From Arthrobacter sp. NIO-1057 (GTDB lineage: Bacteria; Actinomycetota; Actinomycetes; Actinomycetales; Micrococcaceae), in the NCBI RefSeq assembly GCF_900094805.1, contig NZ_FMAT01000005.1:62001-126000 (forward strand): a DNA stretch of 64,000 bases, read 5' to 3'. A program made the translations under genes and the position numbers. Below, piece after piece: positions 44,465-52,799 of this stretch (the stretch's first letter is position 1; each line of letters starts with the position of its first letter). The notes under the pieces are model-generated. The model worked only from the letters and a program-made list of their open reading frames with translations. It searched no databases and was not told where the DNA came from.

Positions 44465-44501
44465 AGTGGGCCTTCCGAATAATCCGGAAGGCCCACTTTT
44501 C
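44465..44501 (+). terminator. Terminator after the FAH gene
   Basis: A 13-base stem (44465-44477 with 44485-44497) followed by TTTCT. It lies just before the Zur-controlled promoter. Confidence 0.85.
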
Positions 44502-44522
44502 TACTGTCATCACATTTGTTAT

Positions 44523-44537
44523 TGAGAACGATTCTCA
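44523..44537. promoter_or_regulatory. Zur box before the CobW-like gene
   Basis: TGAGAACGATTCTCA, a 7-1-7 inverted repeat with one mismatch, close in sequence to the box at 35482. It fills the spacer between a possible -35 TTGTTA (44516-44521) and -10 TATATG (44538-44543), so Zur binding would exclude the polymerase. Confidence 0.85.
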
Positions 44538-44552
44538 TATATGGTGGCTGGT

Positions 44553-45629
44553 GTGAAAATTATCGTTCTCTCCTCCCTCGACACTTCTTGCCGCGACGCA
44601 GGGCTCAAGCACCTCCAGCGCCACCACCCTGAGGCTGTGACTCTTTCCTACGACTTCATCGAAGGAAACCGCTTGGTGCGCAGAGTTTCAGGCAATGCAC
44701 CGGCGGAATATGGTGAGGCGGTACTTGAGCACCCGTGCATCGGTTGCGCGGTGAAATACGAGATTTTTCCTTCCATCCAACGCTTGGCGCCACGAGACCC
44801 CGATGCCATAATGCTCCTCGGGCTTCCCGCAACGTGGCACAGCGGATCCGTGCTTCAAACTCTTGCCGAAAAGTTGGAGGCTACAGGAATCAGCATTGAC
44901 AGCAATGCTCTATCCTTTGACCCAACCGATCTTGAAGACCAGATGTGGGATCGACATACACTCTGGGAGTCAGGCTTCAGTTCTATGGAACAAGACCTTC
45001 GCACGCCGGGAGAATACTTCTTTACCGAACTGATGCAGGCTGACACGCTAATTCCCGTTGAAGGGATGCAAACCCAGCTCCTCGAACCAAAGGATAGCCC
45101 GCGACGCGATGGTGGCGCAGACTTTTCTGCTGGACTGGAACTTGCCCAGCACTTAGCCCCACATGCCACCGTATGTCACCACGAGAACACGCTTGGATCT
45201 TTCAGTTACGAGGCAGTCCAACAAAGGACCAAAGCTGGTCATATTCCCCCCCTCCCCCACCATGGCGCATCGGGTCGAGTACCAATTCGTCTACATGCCG
45301 AACGCCCTCTACACCCACAGCGATTCCGCGAAGCACTCTCAGAACTAGCCGCTTCGTGCACCTGCCTGCGTGGACGGCTGTGGGTAGCTAGCGCACTGAG
45401 TGAACGAGTAGCCATTGGCGGCGCTGGACCACGGATCTGGATGGAAAATACCGGTTTGTGGTCAGCGGAAATAGCCGCTTCCGAGTTACTGCTTTACGGC
45501 TCGGAACATGAATCTACGCAAATCACCAAGGTCTTCGAAGACTGTCAGGTCACCGGAAAGGAACTTCAGGAACTTATCACCACAGCTCCTCCGACAGCAT
45601 CAAACAATCACTTGCAAGGAGGTGAATAA
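44553..45629 (+). CDS. CobW-like zinc homeostasis protein without P-loop
   Basis: A 358-residue protein whose C-terminal half is the CobW C-terminal domain ([49 protein letters not shown]). The N-terminal half should hold the GTPase, but [14 protein letters not shown] stands where Walker A (GxxGxGKT) belongs, and HPCIGCAVK replaces the usual CxCC metal motif. It resembles mycobacterial Rv0106, a known Zur-regulated protein, in both respects (from memory). ATG 44541 lies inside the presumed -10, so GTG 44553 is the more likely start, close to a leaderless message. Its stop is immediately before the bL36 gene. Confidence 0.82.
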   Translation: MKIIVLSSLDTSCRDAGLKHLQRHHPEAVTLSYDFIEGNRLVRRVSGNAPAEYGEAVLEHPCIGCAVKYEIFPSIQRLAPRDPDAIMLLGLPATWHSGSVLQTLAEKLEATGISIDSNALSFDPTDLEDQMWDRHTLWESGFSSMEQDLRTPGEYFFTELMQADTLIPVEGMQTQLLEPKDSPRRDGGADFSAGLELAQHLAPHATVCHHENTLGSFSYEAVQQRTKAGHIPPLPHHGASGRVPIRLHAERPLHPQRFREALSELAASCTCLRGRLWVASALSERVAIGGAGPRIWMENTGLWSAEIAASELLLYGSEHESTQITKVFEDCQVTGKELQELITTAPPTASNNHLQGGE

Positions 45630-45630
45630 A

Positions 45631-45753
45631 TTGAAGGTTCGCAATTCACTACGTGCGCTCAAGAACGCTCCAGGATCTCAGGTGGTCCGCCGTCGCGGAC
45701 GCGTTTTTGTCATCAATAAAAAGAATCCTCGGCTCAAAGCTCGCCAAGGATAG
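45631..45753 (+). CDS. rpmJ: 50S ribosomal protein bL36, zinc-free (C-minus) paralogue
   Basis: A 40-residue protein with [19 protein letters not shown] and [13 protein letters not shown], the YkgO/RpmJ2 type. It has no cysteine, whereas the ordinary bL36 binds zinc through three Cys and one His. Under zinc shortage it replaces the zinc form and frees metal. Start is TTG 45631: a perfect AAGGAGGTG lies seven bases upstream and the frame upstream of it is just the end of the preceding gene. It starts two bases after the CobW-like stop, so both are under the Zur box. Confidence 0.93.
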   Translation: MKVRNSLRALKNAPGSQVVRRRGRVFVINKKNPRLKARQG

Positions 45754-45761
45754 TTTCTCGC

Positions 45762-45798
45762 CATATCTGATCTTCACGACTAACGAAGGTCAGATATG
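45762..45798 (+). terminator. Stem-loop after the bL36 gene
   Basis: A 14-base stem (45762-45775 with 45785-45798) with one G-U pair and a nine-base loop. Only CGCATTTAA follows, so it may be a modest terminator. Confidence 0.65.
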
Positions 45799-45841
45799 CG
45801 CATTTAACGGTCATGACCACTAATAACCCATCGAATCACCA

Positions 45842-45870
45842 GTGACACGCGTCTCACTCTCGCCTAGGAT
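45842..45870 (+). promoter_or_regulatory. Candidate promoter of the alanine/glycine symporter gene
   Basis: GTGACA (45842-45847), a 17-base spacer and TAGGAT (45865-45870), about 57 bases before the ATG. Confidence 0.5.
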
Positions 45871-45932
45871 TACTGACATGGGGACCAAAAGTTTCCACTT
45901 TGTCATTCACTCGCACAAAGGATGTTGTTTAC

Positions 45933-47414
45933 ATGGACGCTCTGGGAACTCTCTTCGGGGATATTTCTTCCGTCATTTGGGGACCGTACTGCCTCATCCC
46001 ACTACTTCTGGGAACTGGCCTGTACCTGACTATCCGCTTAGGCGGACTGCAATTCATTAAACTTGCCGCCTCTCTACGGCTCGGCCTGCTCAAGCGCAAA
46101 GACGATGATGCAGAAGGCGACGTCTCACAGTTCCAAGCGCTCACTACAGCTCTCGCAGCAACCGTCGGAACCGGAAATATCGTCGGTGTTGCTACGGCAA
46201 TTGGTATCGGTGGCCCCGGCGCACTGTTCTGGATGTGGGTCACCGGCCTGCTTGGCATGGCATCCAAATATTCAGAGGCCTACCTCGGCGTTCGCTTCCG
46301 TGGCACCGACGCAGCCGGCGAAAAGTCTGGCGGCCCGCAGTACTACCTGCAACGTGGCATCAAGGGACCTTTCGGCAAGTTCTTGGCATTGTTCTTTGCC
46401 ATCGCCGCAACCCTTGCCTGCTTCGGCATTGGCAACATGACTCAGGGCAACTCAATTGCAGCCAACCTGGATAATTCCTTCGGAGTGACCCCTTGGGTTA
46501 CCGGCCTTGTACTCACGGTTTTGTCTCTGGCCGTCCTCGTCGGCGGTATCAAATCCATCGGTAGAGTCACCGCAGGCTTCGTTCCCGTCATGATCGTGCT
46601 CTACGTGGCTGCCTCGATCTACATCCTGATTGCTAACGTCGGTGGAATCCCTGCTGCCTTCGCCGAAATCTTTACCGATGCCTTCACCGGAACCTCAGCC
46701 GTTGGCGGTTTCACCGGTTCAGCCATCATCATTGCTGTTCAATATGGTGTTGCTCGTGGCATCTTCTCCAATGAGTCCGGCATGGGCTCGGCCGCCATCG
46801 CGGCTGCAGCAGCCCAAACCACTCACCCGGTCCGTCAGGGCCTCGTCTCGATGACACAAACCTTTATCGACACGATTATCGTCGTTACCTGCACCGGTTT
46901 GGTCATCATCACCACTGGTACCTGGAACAAGATCGATGAGGCCACCGGGGAGCAAGTCTCGGCAGCGCTCATGACCGGAGAAGCCTTTACCCATGGCCTA
47001 CCGGGCCAGTGGGGTCACTGGGTAGTTACCCTAGGCCTTGTCATGTTCGCATTCTCGACCATCCTAGGTTGGTGCTACTACGGTGAACGCAACATCGAGC
47101 GACTGATCGGTCGCCGCGCTGTGATGCCGTTCCGTGTCGTTTTCTCGCTGATCGTTTTCGTCGGTTGCACCACCGAACTGACCGCTGTATGGAACTTCTC
47201 CGACATGATGAACGGACTCATGGCTCTGCCGAACTTGCTCGGCTTGCTCATCCTTTCTGGCCTGATTGCTCGTGAAACACGCTGGTACCTGAAGCATGAT
47301 CCAAAGTTGGAAGCCAACAAGGCCCAAATCGAGGACTTCATGAAGGACCGCGAAGGTTGGAGCGAATGGAAGTCCGGTGACGTCGTTGGTTCTGCTCACA
47401 AGCGTGGAGCCTAA
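45933..47414 (+). CDS. Alanine/glycine:cation symporter, AGCS family
   Basis: A 493-residue sodium- or proton-coupled amino-acid symporter. Family signatures are clear: FQALTTALAATVGTGNIVGVATAI, GGPGALFWMWVTGLLGMASKYSEA and FSNESGMGSAAIAAAAAQTTHPVRQG, with FAFSTILGWCYYGERN near the C-terminus. It imports alanine and/or glycine. The frame extends to a TTG at 45900, but ATG 45933 with AAAGGA upstream (spacing rather long) begins at the family start MDALGTLFGDI. Single gene between terminators. Confidence 0.93.
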   Translation: MDALGTLFGDISSVIWGPYCLIPLLLGTGLYLTIRLGGLQFIKLAASLRLGLLKRKDDDAEGDVSQFQALTTALAATVGTGNIVGVATAIGIGGPGALFWMWVTGLLGMASKYSEAYLGVRFRGTDAAGEKSGGPQYYLQRGIKGPFGKFLALFFAIAATLACFGIGNMTQGNSIAANLDNSFGVTPWVTGLVLTVLSLAVLVGGIKSIGRVTAGFVPVMIVLYVAASIYILIANVGGIPAAFAEIFTDAFTGTSAVGGFTGSAIIIAVQYGVARGIFSNESGMGSAAIAAAAAQTTHPVRQGLVSMTQTFIDTIIVVTCTGLVIITTGTWNKIDEATGEQVSAALMTGEAFTHGLPGQWGHWVVTLGLVMFAFSTILGWCYYGERNIERLIGRRAVMPFRVVFSLIVFVGCTTELTAVWNFSDMMNGLMALPNLLGLLILSGLIARETRWYLKHDPKLEANKAQIEDFMKDREGWSEWKSGDVVGSAHKRGA

Positions 47415-47466
47415 TACCGCATCGTTTTTGATGCGGGAGCGCTTGTTCCCTCTTGGTGACTAAAAC

Positions 47467-47517
47467 AAACGGTCCCGGTGTGAATCTTGACTTTCAAGAT
47501 TCACACCGGGACCGTTT
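47467..47517. terminator. Strong bidirectional terminator
   Basis: A perfect 24-base stem (47467-47490 with 47494-47517) with loop CTT, ending in CCGTTTCTG rightward and GTTTGTTTTA leftward. It lies between two converging genes. Confidence 0.85.
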
Positions 47518-47519
47518 CT

Positions 47520-47541
47520 GCTAGCTCACCTGTGAGCTAGC
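47520..47541. repeat. 22-base palindrome next to the terminator
   Basis: GCTAGCTCAC-CT-GTGAGCTAGC, a perfect 10-2-10 inverted repeat two bases beyond the main terminator stem and ten bases before the lyase stop codon. It may act as a second stop signal for the leftward gene, or be a protein site. Confidence 0.6.
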
Positions 47542-47550
47542 GAAGAATAT

Positions 47551-48396
47551 TTACGCGTTCCACAGACCGTAGGAGTCTGCGAGATCCGCAATCTTCTGTG
47601 CACGGGCCAGACGAGGCAGATAGGAACCGTCACCCACCGATGCACCAGCTGCATGGGCTTCGAGAAGTTCCATGGCCCACGAGAGTTCGTCTTCGCTTGG
47701 TGCCAGCGCAGCGTTGATTCCATCAACGTGGCTTGGCGATAGCGAGAGCTTGCCGGTCATGCCCATGGATGCGGTGACGCGAGTTTCTTCGGTGACCTTC
47801 GCTGCGTCAGATCCAGCCGGTGGCGGGCCGTCGATGGCACCTGGTAGCTTTCCAACACGTGAAGCGATGACCAGCTTGCCACGTGCATAAGCCAGAGCCA
47901 TCGGGTCATCGGAAACACCAGTGTCTTTACGGAAGTCATTCACACCGAAGGCCAGTCGGAACGTGCCCGGGGCCGAAGCGATGGAGGTTGCGTTCTCGAT
48001 ACCCAGCGCAGTTTCAATCAGTGCCAGAACCGGGGTACCTGCACGCAGGCGCATGGCGCTGTAGGTCACCTGTTCTGGCTGCTCGGTCATGGCCAACATA
48101 ATGCCGCGAAGTCCGGGTGCATCAGAGAGGGCTGCTAGGTCATCAGCCCAGAAGTCGGTATCAATGCCATTAACACGCACCCATGCGGTCATGCCATTGG
48201 ACAGCGCGCGGACTACGTTGTCGCGTGCTTGAAGTTTCTTGTCATCGGGAACGGCAGCTTCCATGTCGAAAATGACCGAGTCGGCTTCACAGGCGAGAGC
48301 CGGGGCGAAATCCTCCTCTTTTGCTGCGTTCACCAAAAGCCAGGAACGGGACAGTTTTGCTGGGAGAGCCGCTGCTCGACGATTTCGAAATGCCAT
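47551..48396 (-). CDS. HpcH/HpaI aldolase/citrate lyase family protein (CitE-like)
   Basis: A 281-residue TIM-barrel enzyme related to citrate lyase beta and malyl-CoA/citramalyl-CoA lyases. Conserved parts: DSVIFDMEAAVPDDKKLQAR, VRVNGIDTDFWADDL, VLALIETALGIENA and FGVNDFRKDTG (metal Asp). The usual LED-[AS]-V motif is MEAAV here, changing the conserved Asp to Ala. Start ATG 48396 has GGGAAC upstream; a longer frame from 48609 covers the promoter region of the divergent permease. It probably cleaves a CoA thioester, but the partner genes are absent. Confidence 0.83.
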   Translation of the reverse strand: MAFRNRRAAALPAKLSRSWLLVNAAKEEDFAPALACEADSVIFDMEAAVPDDKKLQARDNVVRALSNGMTAWVRVNGIDTDFWADDLAALSDAPGLRGIMLAMTEQPEQVTYSAMRLRAGTPVLALIETALGIENATSIASAPGTFRLAFGVNDFRKDTGVSDDPMALAYARGKLVIASRVGKLPGAIDGPPPAGSDAAKVTEETRVTASMGMTGKLSLSPSHVDGINAALAPSEDELSWAMELLEAHAAGASVGDGSYLPRLARAQKIADLADSYGLWNA

Positions 48397-48602
48397 AGTT
48401 CCCAGACTACTCACTTGGGCCTCGAGGCTTCCACTAGGCATGTACACTATTTGCCTCAATTGAGCTGACGGACACGGTCTCATGTGAGGCCAATTACAAG
48501 TGGCAGAACCTTTTCCGGTAATGTCACTTTTTGTGGTTCCACGCGAACCTGTCACCACAACGACATATGCTTCATAAGAAGCCGCACGATAAAGGACCCT
48601 GC

Positions 48603-50078
48603 GTGGCAAATTTAGAATCTACTCACCCCGCAGAGAATGGACCCGAACTCAAAAGAGCGCTGTCTAACCGACACATTCAGCTCCTAGCCATCGGCGGTGC
48701 CATCGGCACTGGCCTGTTCATGGGCTCCGGAAAAACCATCTCTGTCGCTGGACCGTCGGTCGTCTTGGTCTACATGGTCATCGGATTCATGCTCTACTTC
48801 GTGATGCGAGCTATGGGCGAACTGTTGCTCAGCCGCACCGAGTACCGCAACTTCTCTGACTTCGCCGGAGACATCCTCGGCCCTTGGGCCTCCTTCTTTA
48901 CCGGCTGGACCTACTGGTTCTGCTGGATCGTTACTGGTGTAGCCGATGTCATCGTCATTGCCTCGGTTTACGTCACCTACTGGCTCCCGCTCATTCCGCT
49001 CTGGATTCCCGCGCTAGCCGTCATTGTGCTCCTGATTTTGTTGAACCTCCCGTCCGTACGCGGATTCGGCGAGACAGAATTCTGGTTTGCACTCATCAAG
49101 ATCGTTGCCATTGTGGTCTTGATTGTCATCGGCCTGATCATGATTTTCACCGGATTTGAACACGATGGGGCTCAGGCTTCGTTCCTGAACTTGTTCAATG
49201 TCGACGGTGGCTTCTTCGGCGGCGGCGTCATGGGCTTTGTCATGGGCTTCCAGATTGCTGTGTTTGCCTTTGTTGGTATTGAGCTGGTTGGTACCGCTGC
49301 AGCCGAAACCAAAAACCCGGAGCACAACCTCCCCAAAGCCATCAACGCGATCCCGGTACGTATCCTGCTCTTCTACGTTGGCTCGCTGGTCATCTTGATG
49401 TCTGTCGTTCCATGGAACCGTTTCACCGCTGATGAGTCGCCATTCGTGATGCTCTTCTCGCTGGCTGGCTTGGGAGCAGCTGCCCACCTGGTCAACGCCG
49501 TGGTGCTCACCTCTGCCACTTCCTCGGCGAACTCCGGAATCTACTCCACTTCGCGTATGGTTTTCGGTTTGGCTACCGAGGGCAATGCTCCAAAACTCTT
49601 CGCGAAGCTAACCAGCCGTCAGGTTCCACGCAATGCGTTGTTCCTCTCCGGTGTCGTGTTGCTCAGCTCGATCGTATTGCTGATTTTTGGTCTGGATAAG
49701 TCGACCGGCTTCTCGATTGTTACGACAATCTCGTCGCTGTGCTTCATGTTCGTCTGGACAATCATCTTGGTCAGCTACTTGGTGTACCGCAAGCGTCGTC
49801 CGCAGGCTCACGATCAGTCGGTCTTCAAGATGCCTGGTGGCACTTTTATGCCCTATGTTGTGATGGCTTTCTTCGTGTTCCTTCTGTGGGCTTTCACTCG
49901 TGATGCCGATACCTTGGCTGGATTGATTGCAACGCCTATCTGGTTTGTGATCGTCGGTGTCGGATACCTATTGCTACGCAATAATCCCCAGCACCACCAG
50001 TTGCGTCGTGAACATGAGGAACGCGTTGCCGAAGAGAAACGCGAGGCTGTTGCCTACCTAGCTTCAAAGCAGGGCTAA
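48603..50078 (+). CDS. cycA: Amino-acid permease, CycA-like (D-serine/D-alanine/glycine)
   Basis: A 491-residue AAT-family permease with 12 helices. LKRALSNRHIQLLAIGGAIG, TGLFMGSGKTISVAGPS, MGELLLSRTEYRNFSDF and GWTYWFCWIVTGVADVIVIA are close to the E. coli CycA pattern. It imports D-alanine, D-serine, glycine or cycloserine. The start is probably GTG 48603, seven bases after AAAGGA; an ATG at 48567 is in frame but has no ribosome-binding site. It lies near the AGCS symporter, so two glycine/alanine uptake systems are encoded within 4 kb. Confidence 0.9.
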   Translation: MANLESTHPAENGPELKRALSNRHIQLLAIGGAIGTGLFMGSGKTISVAGPSVVLVYMVIGFMLYFVMRAMGELLLSRTEYRNFSDFAGDILGPWASFFTGWTYWFCWIVTGVADVIVIASVYVTYWLPLIPLWIPALAVIVLLILLNLPSVRGFGETEFWFALIKIVAIVVLIVIGLIMIFTGFEHDGAQASFLNLFNVDGGFFGGGVMGFVMGFQIAVFAFVGIELVGTAAAETKNPEHNLPKAINAIPVRILLFYVGSLVILMSVVPWNRFTADESPFVMLFSLAGLGAAAHLVNAVVLTSATSSANSGIYSTSRMVFGLATEGNAPKLFAKLTSRQVPRNALFLSGVVLLSSIVLLIFGLDKSTGFSIVTTISSLCFMFVWTIILVSYLVYRKRRPQAHDQSVFKMPGGTFMPYVVMAFFVFLLWAFTRDADTLAGLIATPIWFVIVGVGYLLLRNNPQHHQLRREHEERVAEEKREAVAYLASKQG

Positions 50079-50101
50079 GGCATCTGAATCCTCTCCACGG
50101 C

Positions 50102-50140
50102 AAAACCGGGGTTGTCCCTTTCATGGACAACCCCGGTTTT
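50102..50140. terminator. Terminator after the CycA-like gene
   Basis: A perfect 16-base stem (50102-50117 with 50125-50140) ending in TTTT on the right and beginning with AAAA on the left, so it can serve both directions. Confidence 0.88.
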
Positions 50141-50157
50141 CTGCTTCCAATAAACCC

Positions 50158-50586
50158 TTAGTTCAGTCTTCGCGATAGGCAGCTATAGGGAATGTCCCGG
50201 CCAAGGAACAACACTTCCAATAGGCGCATGCCATCACGGTATCGGCTATAGGCCCAGGGGGCTTCCTCCCTGATTTTTGACGAGATTCTTGAGAAGTACA
50301 GAATCGTATTTTCATCCCAGCGGCACGTTTGGCCGTTGGCAAACACTTCATTGTGTTCCAGCACCGCGCCAGAAAGCCCATTGAGCACTTGCATGCTTTG
50401 TTGACGGTTCAGTCCTCTCACCAGAAATTCTGGATGCCCTACGAGACTGAGCCCGATCGTGTAGGCATAGGGTTGGCTAAACCTATCTGGTTCCACAAAA
50501 AGTACCTGCCGCCCGTAGCCCCGAATACACTGGTCGGTTCTCGCATCGGCTTCTTCCATGCTCATGCCATCACAGATGTCACACAC
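50158..50586 (-). CDS. DUF4262-family protein
   Basis: A 142-residue soluble protein starting MCDICDGMSMEEADAR and containing YAYTIGLSLVGHPEFLVRGLN, the DUF4262 pattern. Function unknown; family members occur scattered in actinobacteria, often near toxin-like or mobile genes. The N-terminal CxxC could bind metal. It lies 38 bases downstream of a related gene on the same strand. Confidence 0.75.
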   Translation of the reverse strand: MCDICDGMSMEEADARTDQCIRGYGRQVLFVEPDRFSQPYAYTIGLSLVGHPEFLVRGLNRQQSMQVLNGLSGAVLEHNEVFANGQTCRWDENTILYFSRISSKIREEAPWAYSRYRDGMRLLEVLFLGRDIPYSCLSRRLN

Positions 50587-50624
50587 GGTGCCCTCCGCTC
50601 TGGGTCAACGCCTTTCGTGAGTCT

Positions 50625-51089
50625 TTAGGCCACATTGCGAGACACCAGCTCAGTATCTTCGGCGTTCATCAGTCGGGGGTTGGTCGATACCTGGCACATG
50701 ATCCATTCCGGATTTAGCCCCTGAAGAACCTCGTCAATAAAGCCCAATACGCTCAGATCAAGGTCAAATTCGAGGAATCGTACTTCCTTGAAAAAAGTCG
50801 TACTCTGAGTTCCTGACTCGAAGATTCGACCATGAACGATGACCTCATCCGCTAGATGCTGCAGCAGAGCTAAAACCTCCTCTGCGTCACCGGCCATACT
50901 GATAATTTCTGGATGTTCTTCCCAACTCAGCCCCAGGGTCGTACCGATGAATTGTTGTTGGTTCGGCAAACGAAACGCGATTAACGCGTACCCGTATTCT
51001 TCAATTTCGGCCCTGAGGTTCAGAACTGTTCGTTCGTTCTCAGATTGGGTCCATTTGATCCATAGATCGAGGTCTTCGAAGTCTTCCAC
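50625..51089 (-). CDS. DUF4262-like protein (divergent paralogue)
   Basis: A 154-residue acidic protein with FIGTTLGLSWEEHPEIISMAG, the position-equivalent of YTIGLSLVGHPEFLVRGL in the next gene, followed by a helix and beta-rich end. It lacks the N-terminal CxxC. The two genes are tandem and probably cotranscribed, this one first. I do not know a function. No good ribosome-binding site other than AGGAGGAATGCC near the start (CGGCATTCCTCCT on the plus strand), which is strong. Confidence 0.68.
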   Translation of the reverse strand: MEDFEDLDLWIKWTQSENERTVLNLRAEIEEYGYALIAFRLPNQQQFIGTTLGLSWEEHPEIISMAGDAEEVLALLQHLADEVIVHGRIFESGTQSTTFFKEVRFLEFDLDLSVLGFIDEVLQGLNPEWIMCQVSTNPRLMNAEDTELVSRNVA

Positions 51090-51179
51090 GGCATTCCTCC
51101 TAGGATGCTTTGCTTTCAGCCAGTTTCATCGCCAGAAAACACGTCCGAGATCTGAAGTTAGCGAAGTGTGGAAAACAAA

Positions 51180-51219
51180 AACGCGTTGCCTATAACCTCA
51201 TGGTTATAGGCAACGCGTT
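51180..51219 (-). terminator. Terminator of the malic enzyme gene
   Basis: A perfect 18-base stem (51180-51197 with 51202-51219), followed on the minus strand by TTTTGTTTTCC. Confidence 0.9.
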
Positions 51220-51252
51220 GTAAGCATCACCGTTCGCCGGTGCTGAGCGGAA

Positions 51253-52428
51253 CTACTGAGCGGACTGAGCTTCAGCAGCCACGGCTGCAGCTACAGCTGG
51301 CATCACTCGCTCGTCGATGGCCGATGGCACGATGTAGTCCTCCGCAAGATCGTCACCGACCAAATCAGCAATAGCGTGGGCGGCTGCGATCTTCATGCCT
51401 TCGGTGATCTTCTTGGCACCCGAGTCCAGCGCGCCGCGGAAGATGCCTGGGAAGGCCAGAACGTTATTGATCTGGTTCGGGAAGTCGCTACGGCCGGTAG
51501 CTACGACCGCGGCGAGCTTCTTCGCAACATCAGGCATGATCTCAGGCGTTGGGTTCGAGAGTGCAAAGATGATGGCATCCTTGTTCATCTTGGCCACTGC
51601 AGCCTCATCAAAGGTGGACGAGGACAGTCCAACGACCACGTCGGCTCCATCCAAGGCTTCAGCAAGACCGCCCATGACATCCTCACGGTTGGTACGTCCG
51701 GCAAGCTCTGCCTTGATCGGGTTCAAGTCATCGCGATCGCGGTGAATGGTTCCCCGCGAGTCGAGTACGATCACATCGGCAACGCCGGCCTTGAGCAACA
51801 GGTTAGTCACGGCAACACCGGCCGAGCCTGCGCCGGAAACGACAACCTTCAGCGAGCTAATATCGCGCTTGGTCTGGCGTGCTGCGCCGATAAGCGCAGC
51901 CAAGACCACCACCGCGGTGCCATGCTGATCATCGTGCATAACTGGAATGTCTAGCGCCTCGATCAGTCGCTTTTCAATTTCAAAGCAACGCGGTGCTGAG
52001 ATGTCTTCCAGGTTGACTGCGCCAAAACTTGGGCGCAACCGTACAACTGTTTCGACGATTTCATCAACGTCGGTGGTGTTGAGTACCAGCGGGATCGAAT
52101 CCAGCCCGCCGAATTCCTTGAACAGTGCGCTCTTGCCTTCCATCACTGGCAGCGACGCTGCTGCCCCGATGTTCCCCAGACCTAGGACTGCGGTTCCATC
52201 TGAAACGACAGCCACGAGGCGTGAGGCCCAAGTGTGGGTGGAGTGCTTGGCTGGATCGTCGGCGATCGCTTGGGAAACCTTGGCTACTCCGGGAGTGTAT
52301 GCAATCGACAGATCGCGTTTGGTGTTCAGCGGCATCTGCGACTGAACGGTGAGTTTGCCGCCAATGTGGGCGTCAAATACTTCTGCGTCGGTGATGGTGG
52401 ACAGGTCTTTGGTGGATTCAATAGACAT
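51253..52428 (-). CDS. NAD(P)-dependent malic enzyme
   Basis: A 391-residue malic enzyme of the short bacterial form. It oxidatively decarboxylates malate to pyruvate. Motifs: RDLSIAYTPGVAKVSQAI with the catalytic Tyr, VVSDGTAVLGLGNIGAAASLPVMEGK with catalytic Lys, the metal pocket VMHDDQHGTAVV, the Rossmann motif VVSGAGSAG and IIFALSNPTPEI. It lies alone. Useful on lactate, sugar acids and quinate, all of which enter the cycle. Start ATG 52428; the ribosome-binding site is weak (AAGTAGAG). Confidence 0.95.
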   Translation of the reverse strand: MSIESTKDLSTITDAEVFDAHIGGKLTVQSQMPLNTKRDLSIAYTPGVAKVSQAIADDPAKHSTHTWASRLVAVVSDGTAVLGLGNIGAAASLPVMEGKSALFKEFGGLDSIPLVLNTTDVDEIVETVVRLRPSFGAVNLEDISAPRCFEIEKRLIEALDIPVMHDDQHGTAVVVLAALIGAARQTKRDISSLKVVVSGAGSAGVAVTNLLLKAGVADVIVLDSRGTIHRDRDDLNPIKAELAGRTNREDVMGGLAEALDGADVVVGLSSSTFDEAAVAKMNKDAIIFALSNPTPEIMPDVAKKLAAVVATGRSDFPNQINNVLAFPGIFRGALDSGAKKITEGMKIAAAHAIADLVGDDLAEDYIVPSAIDERVMPAVAAAVAAEAQSAQ

Positions 52429-52799
52429 TGAATTGCTCTACTTTCAAGAAAGTTCTGAATGACGAAAACGCAGTACCCACGAAATTGGTGGCAGAGCGTA
52501 GGAACGCGCATGACCATTCATCCGACCGCAACGGAGCTTGACCCACACGCAATTAAGGAGGGCATCAGGCTTCCATGTACACAGTTCCCAGATGGGTTCC
52601 GCCGGGTAAGGCTGAAGGCTCCCTCGTGGTGTGCCGGAAGATGGCTGGTCAGTACTTTCTTTAGACCTACGGTTTCCACCATACGGGAACCGTTTGTCGC
52701 AATTCAACCCCCTTTCGTCGATTTAAGGCATTATGACTTCACGTAGCATTGCCCCCAGAACGACAGCACTACGTGCAGTAACCAAGCATCTCGGGCAAA
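52429..52799. other. Gap between malic enzyme and the excisionase-like gene
   Basis: About 370 bases. ACTTTCAAGAAAGT (52440-52453), a 6-2-6 palindrome, lies 12 bases before the malic enzyme start and may be an operator. Both strands have open frames of about 90 codons, but with no family resemblance or start site, so I do not call a gene. No known riboswitch structure recognised. Confidence 0.35.

Noticed and set aside
45754-45932. Possible glycine riboswitch before the alanine/glycine symporter
   Set aside because: No conserved glycine aptamer elements seen; a terminator stem and an ordinary promoter account for the region.
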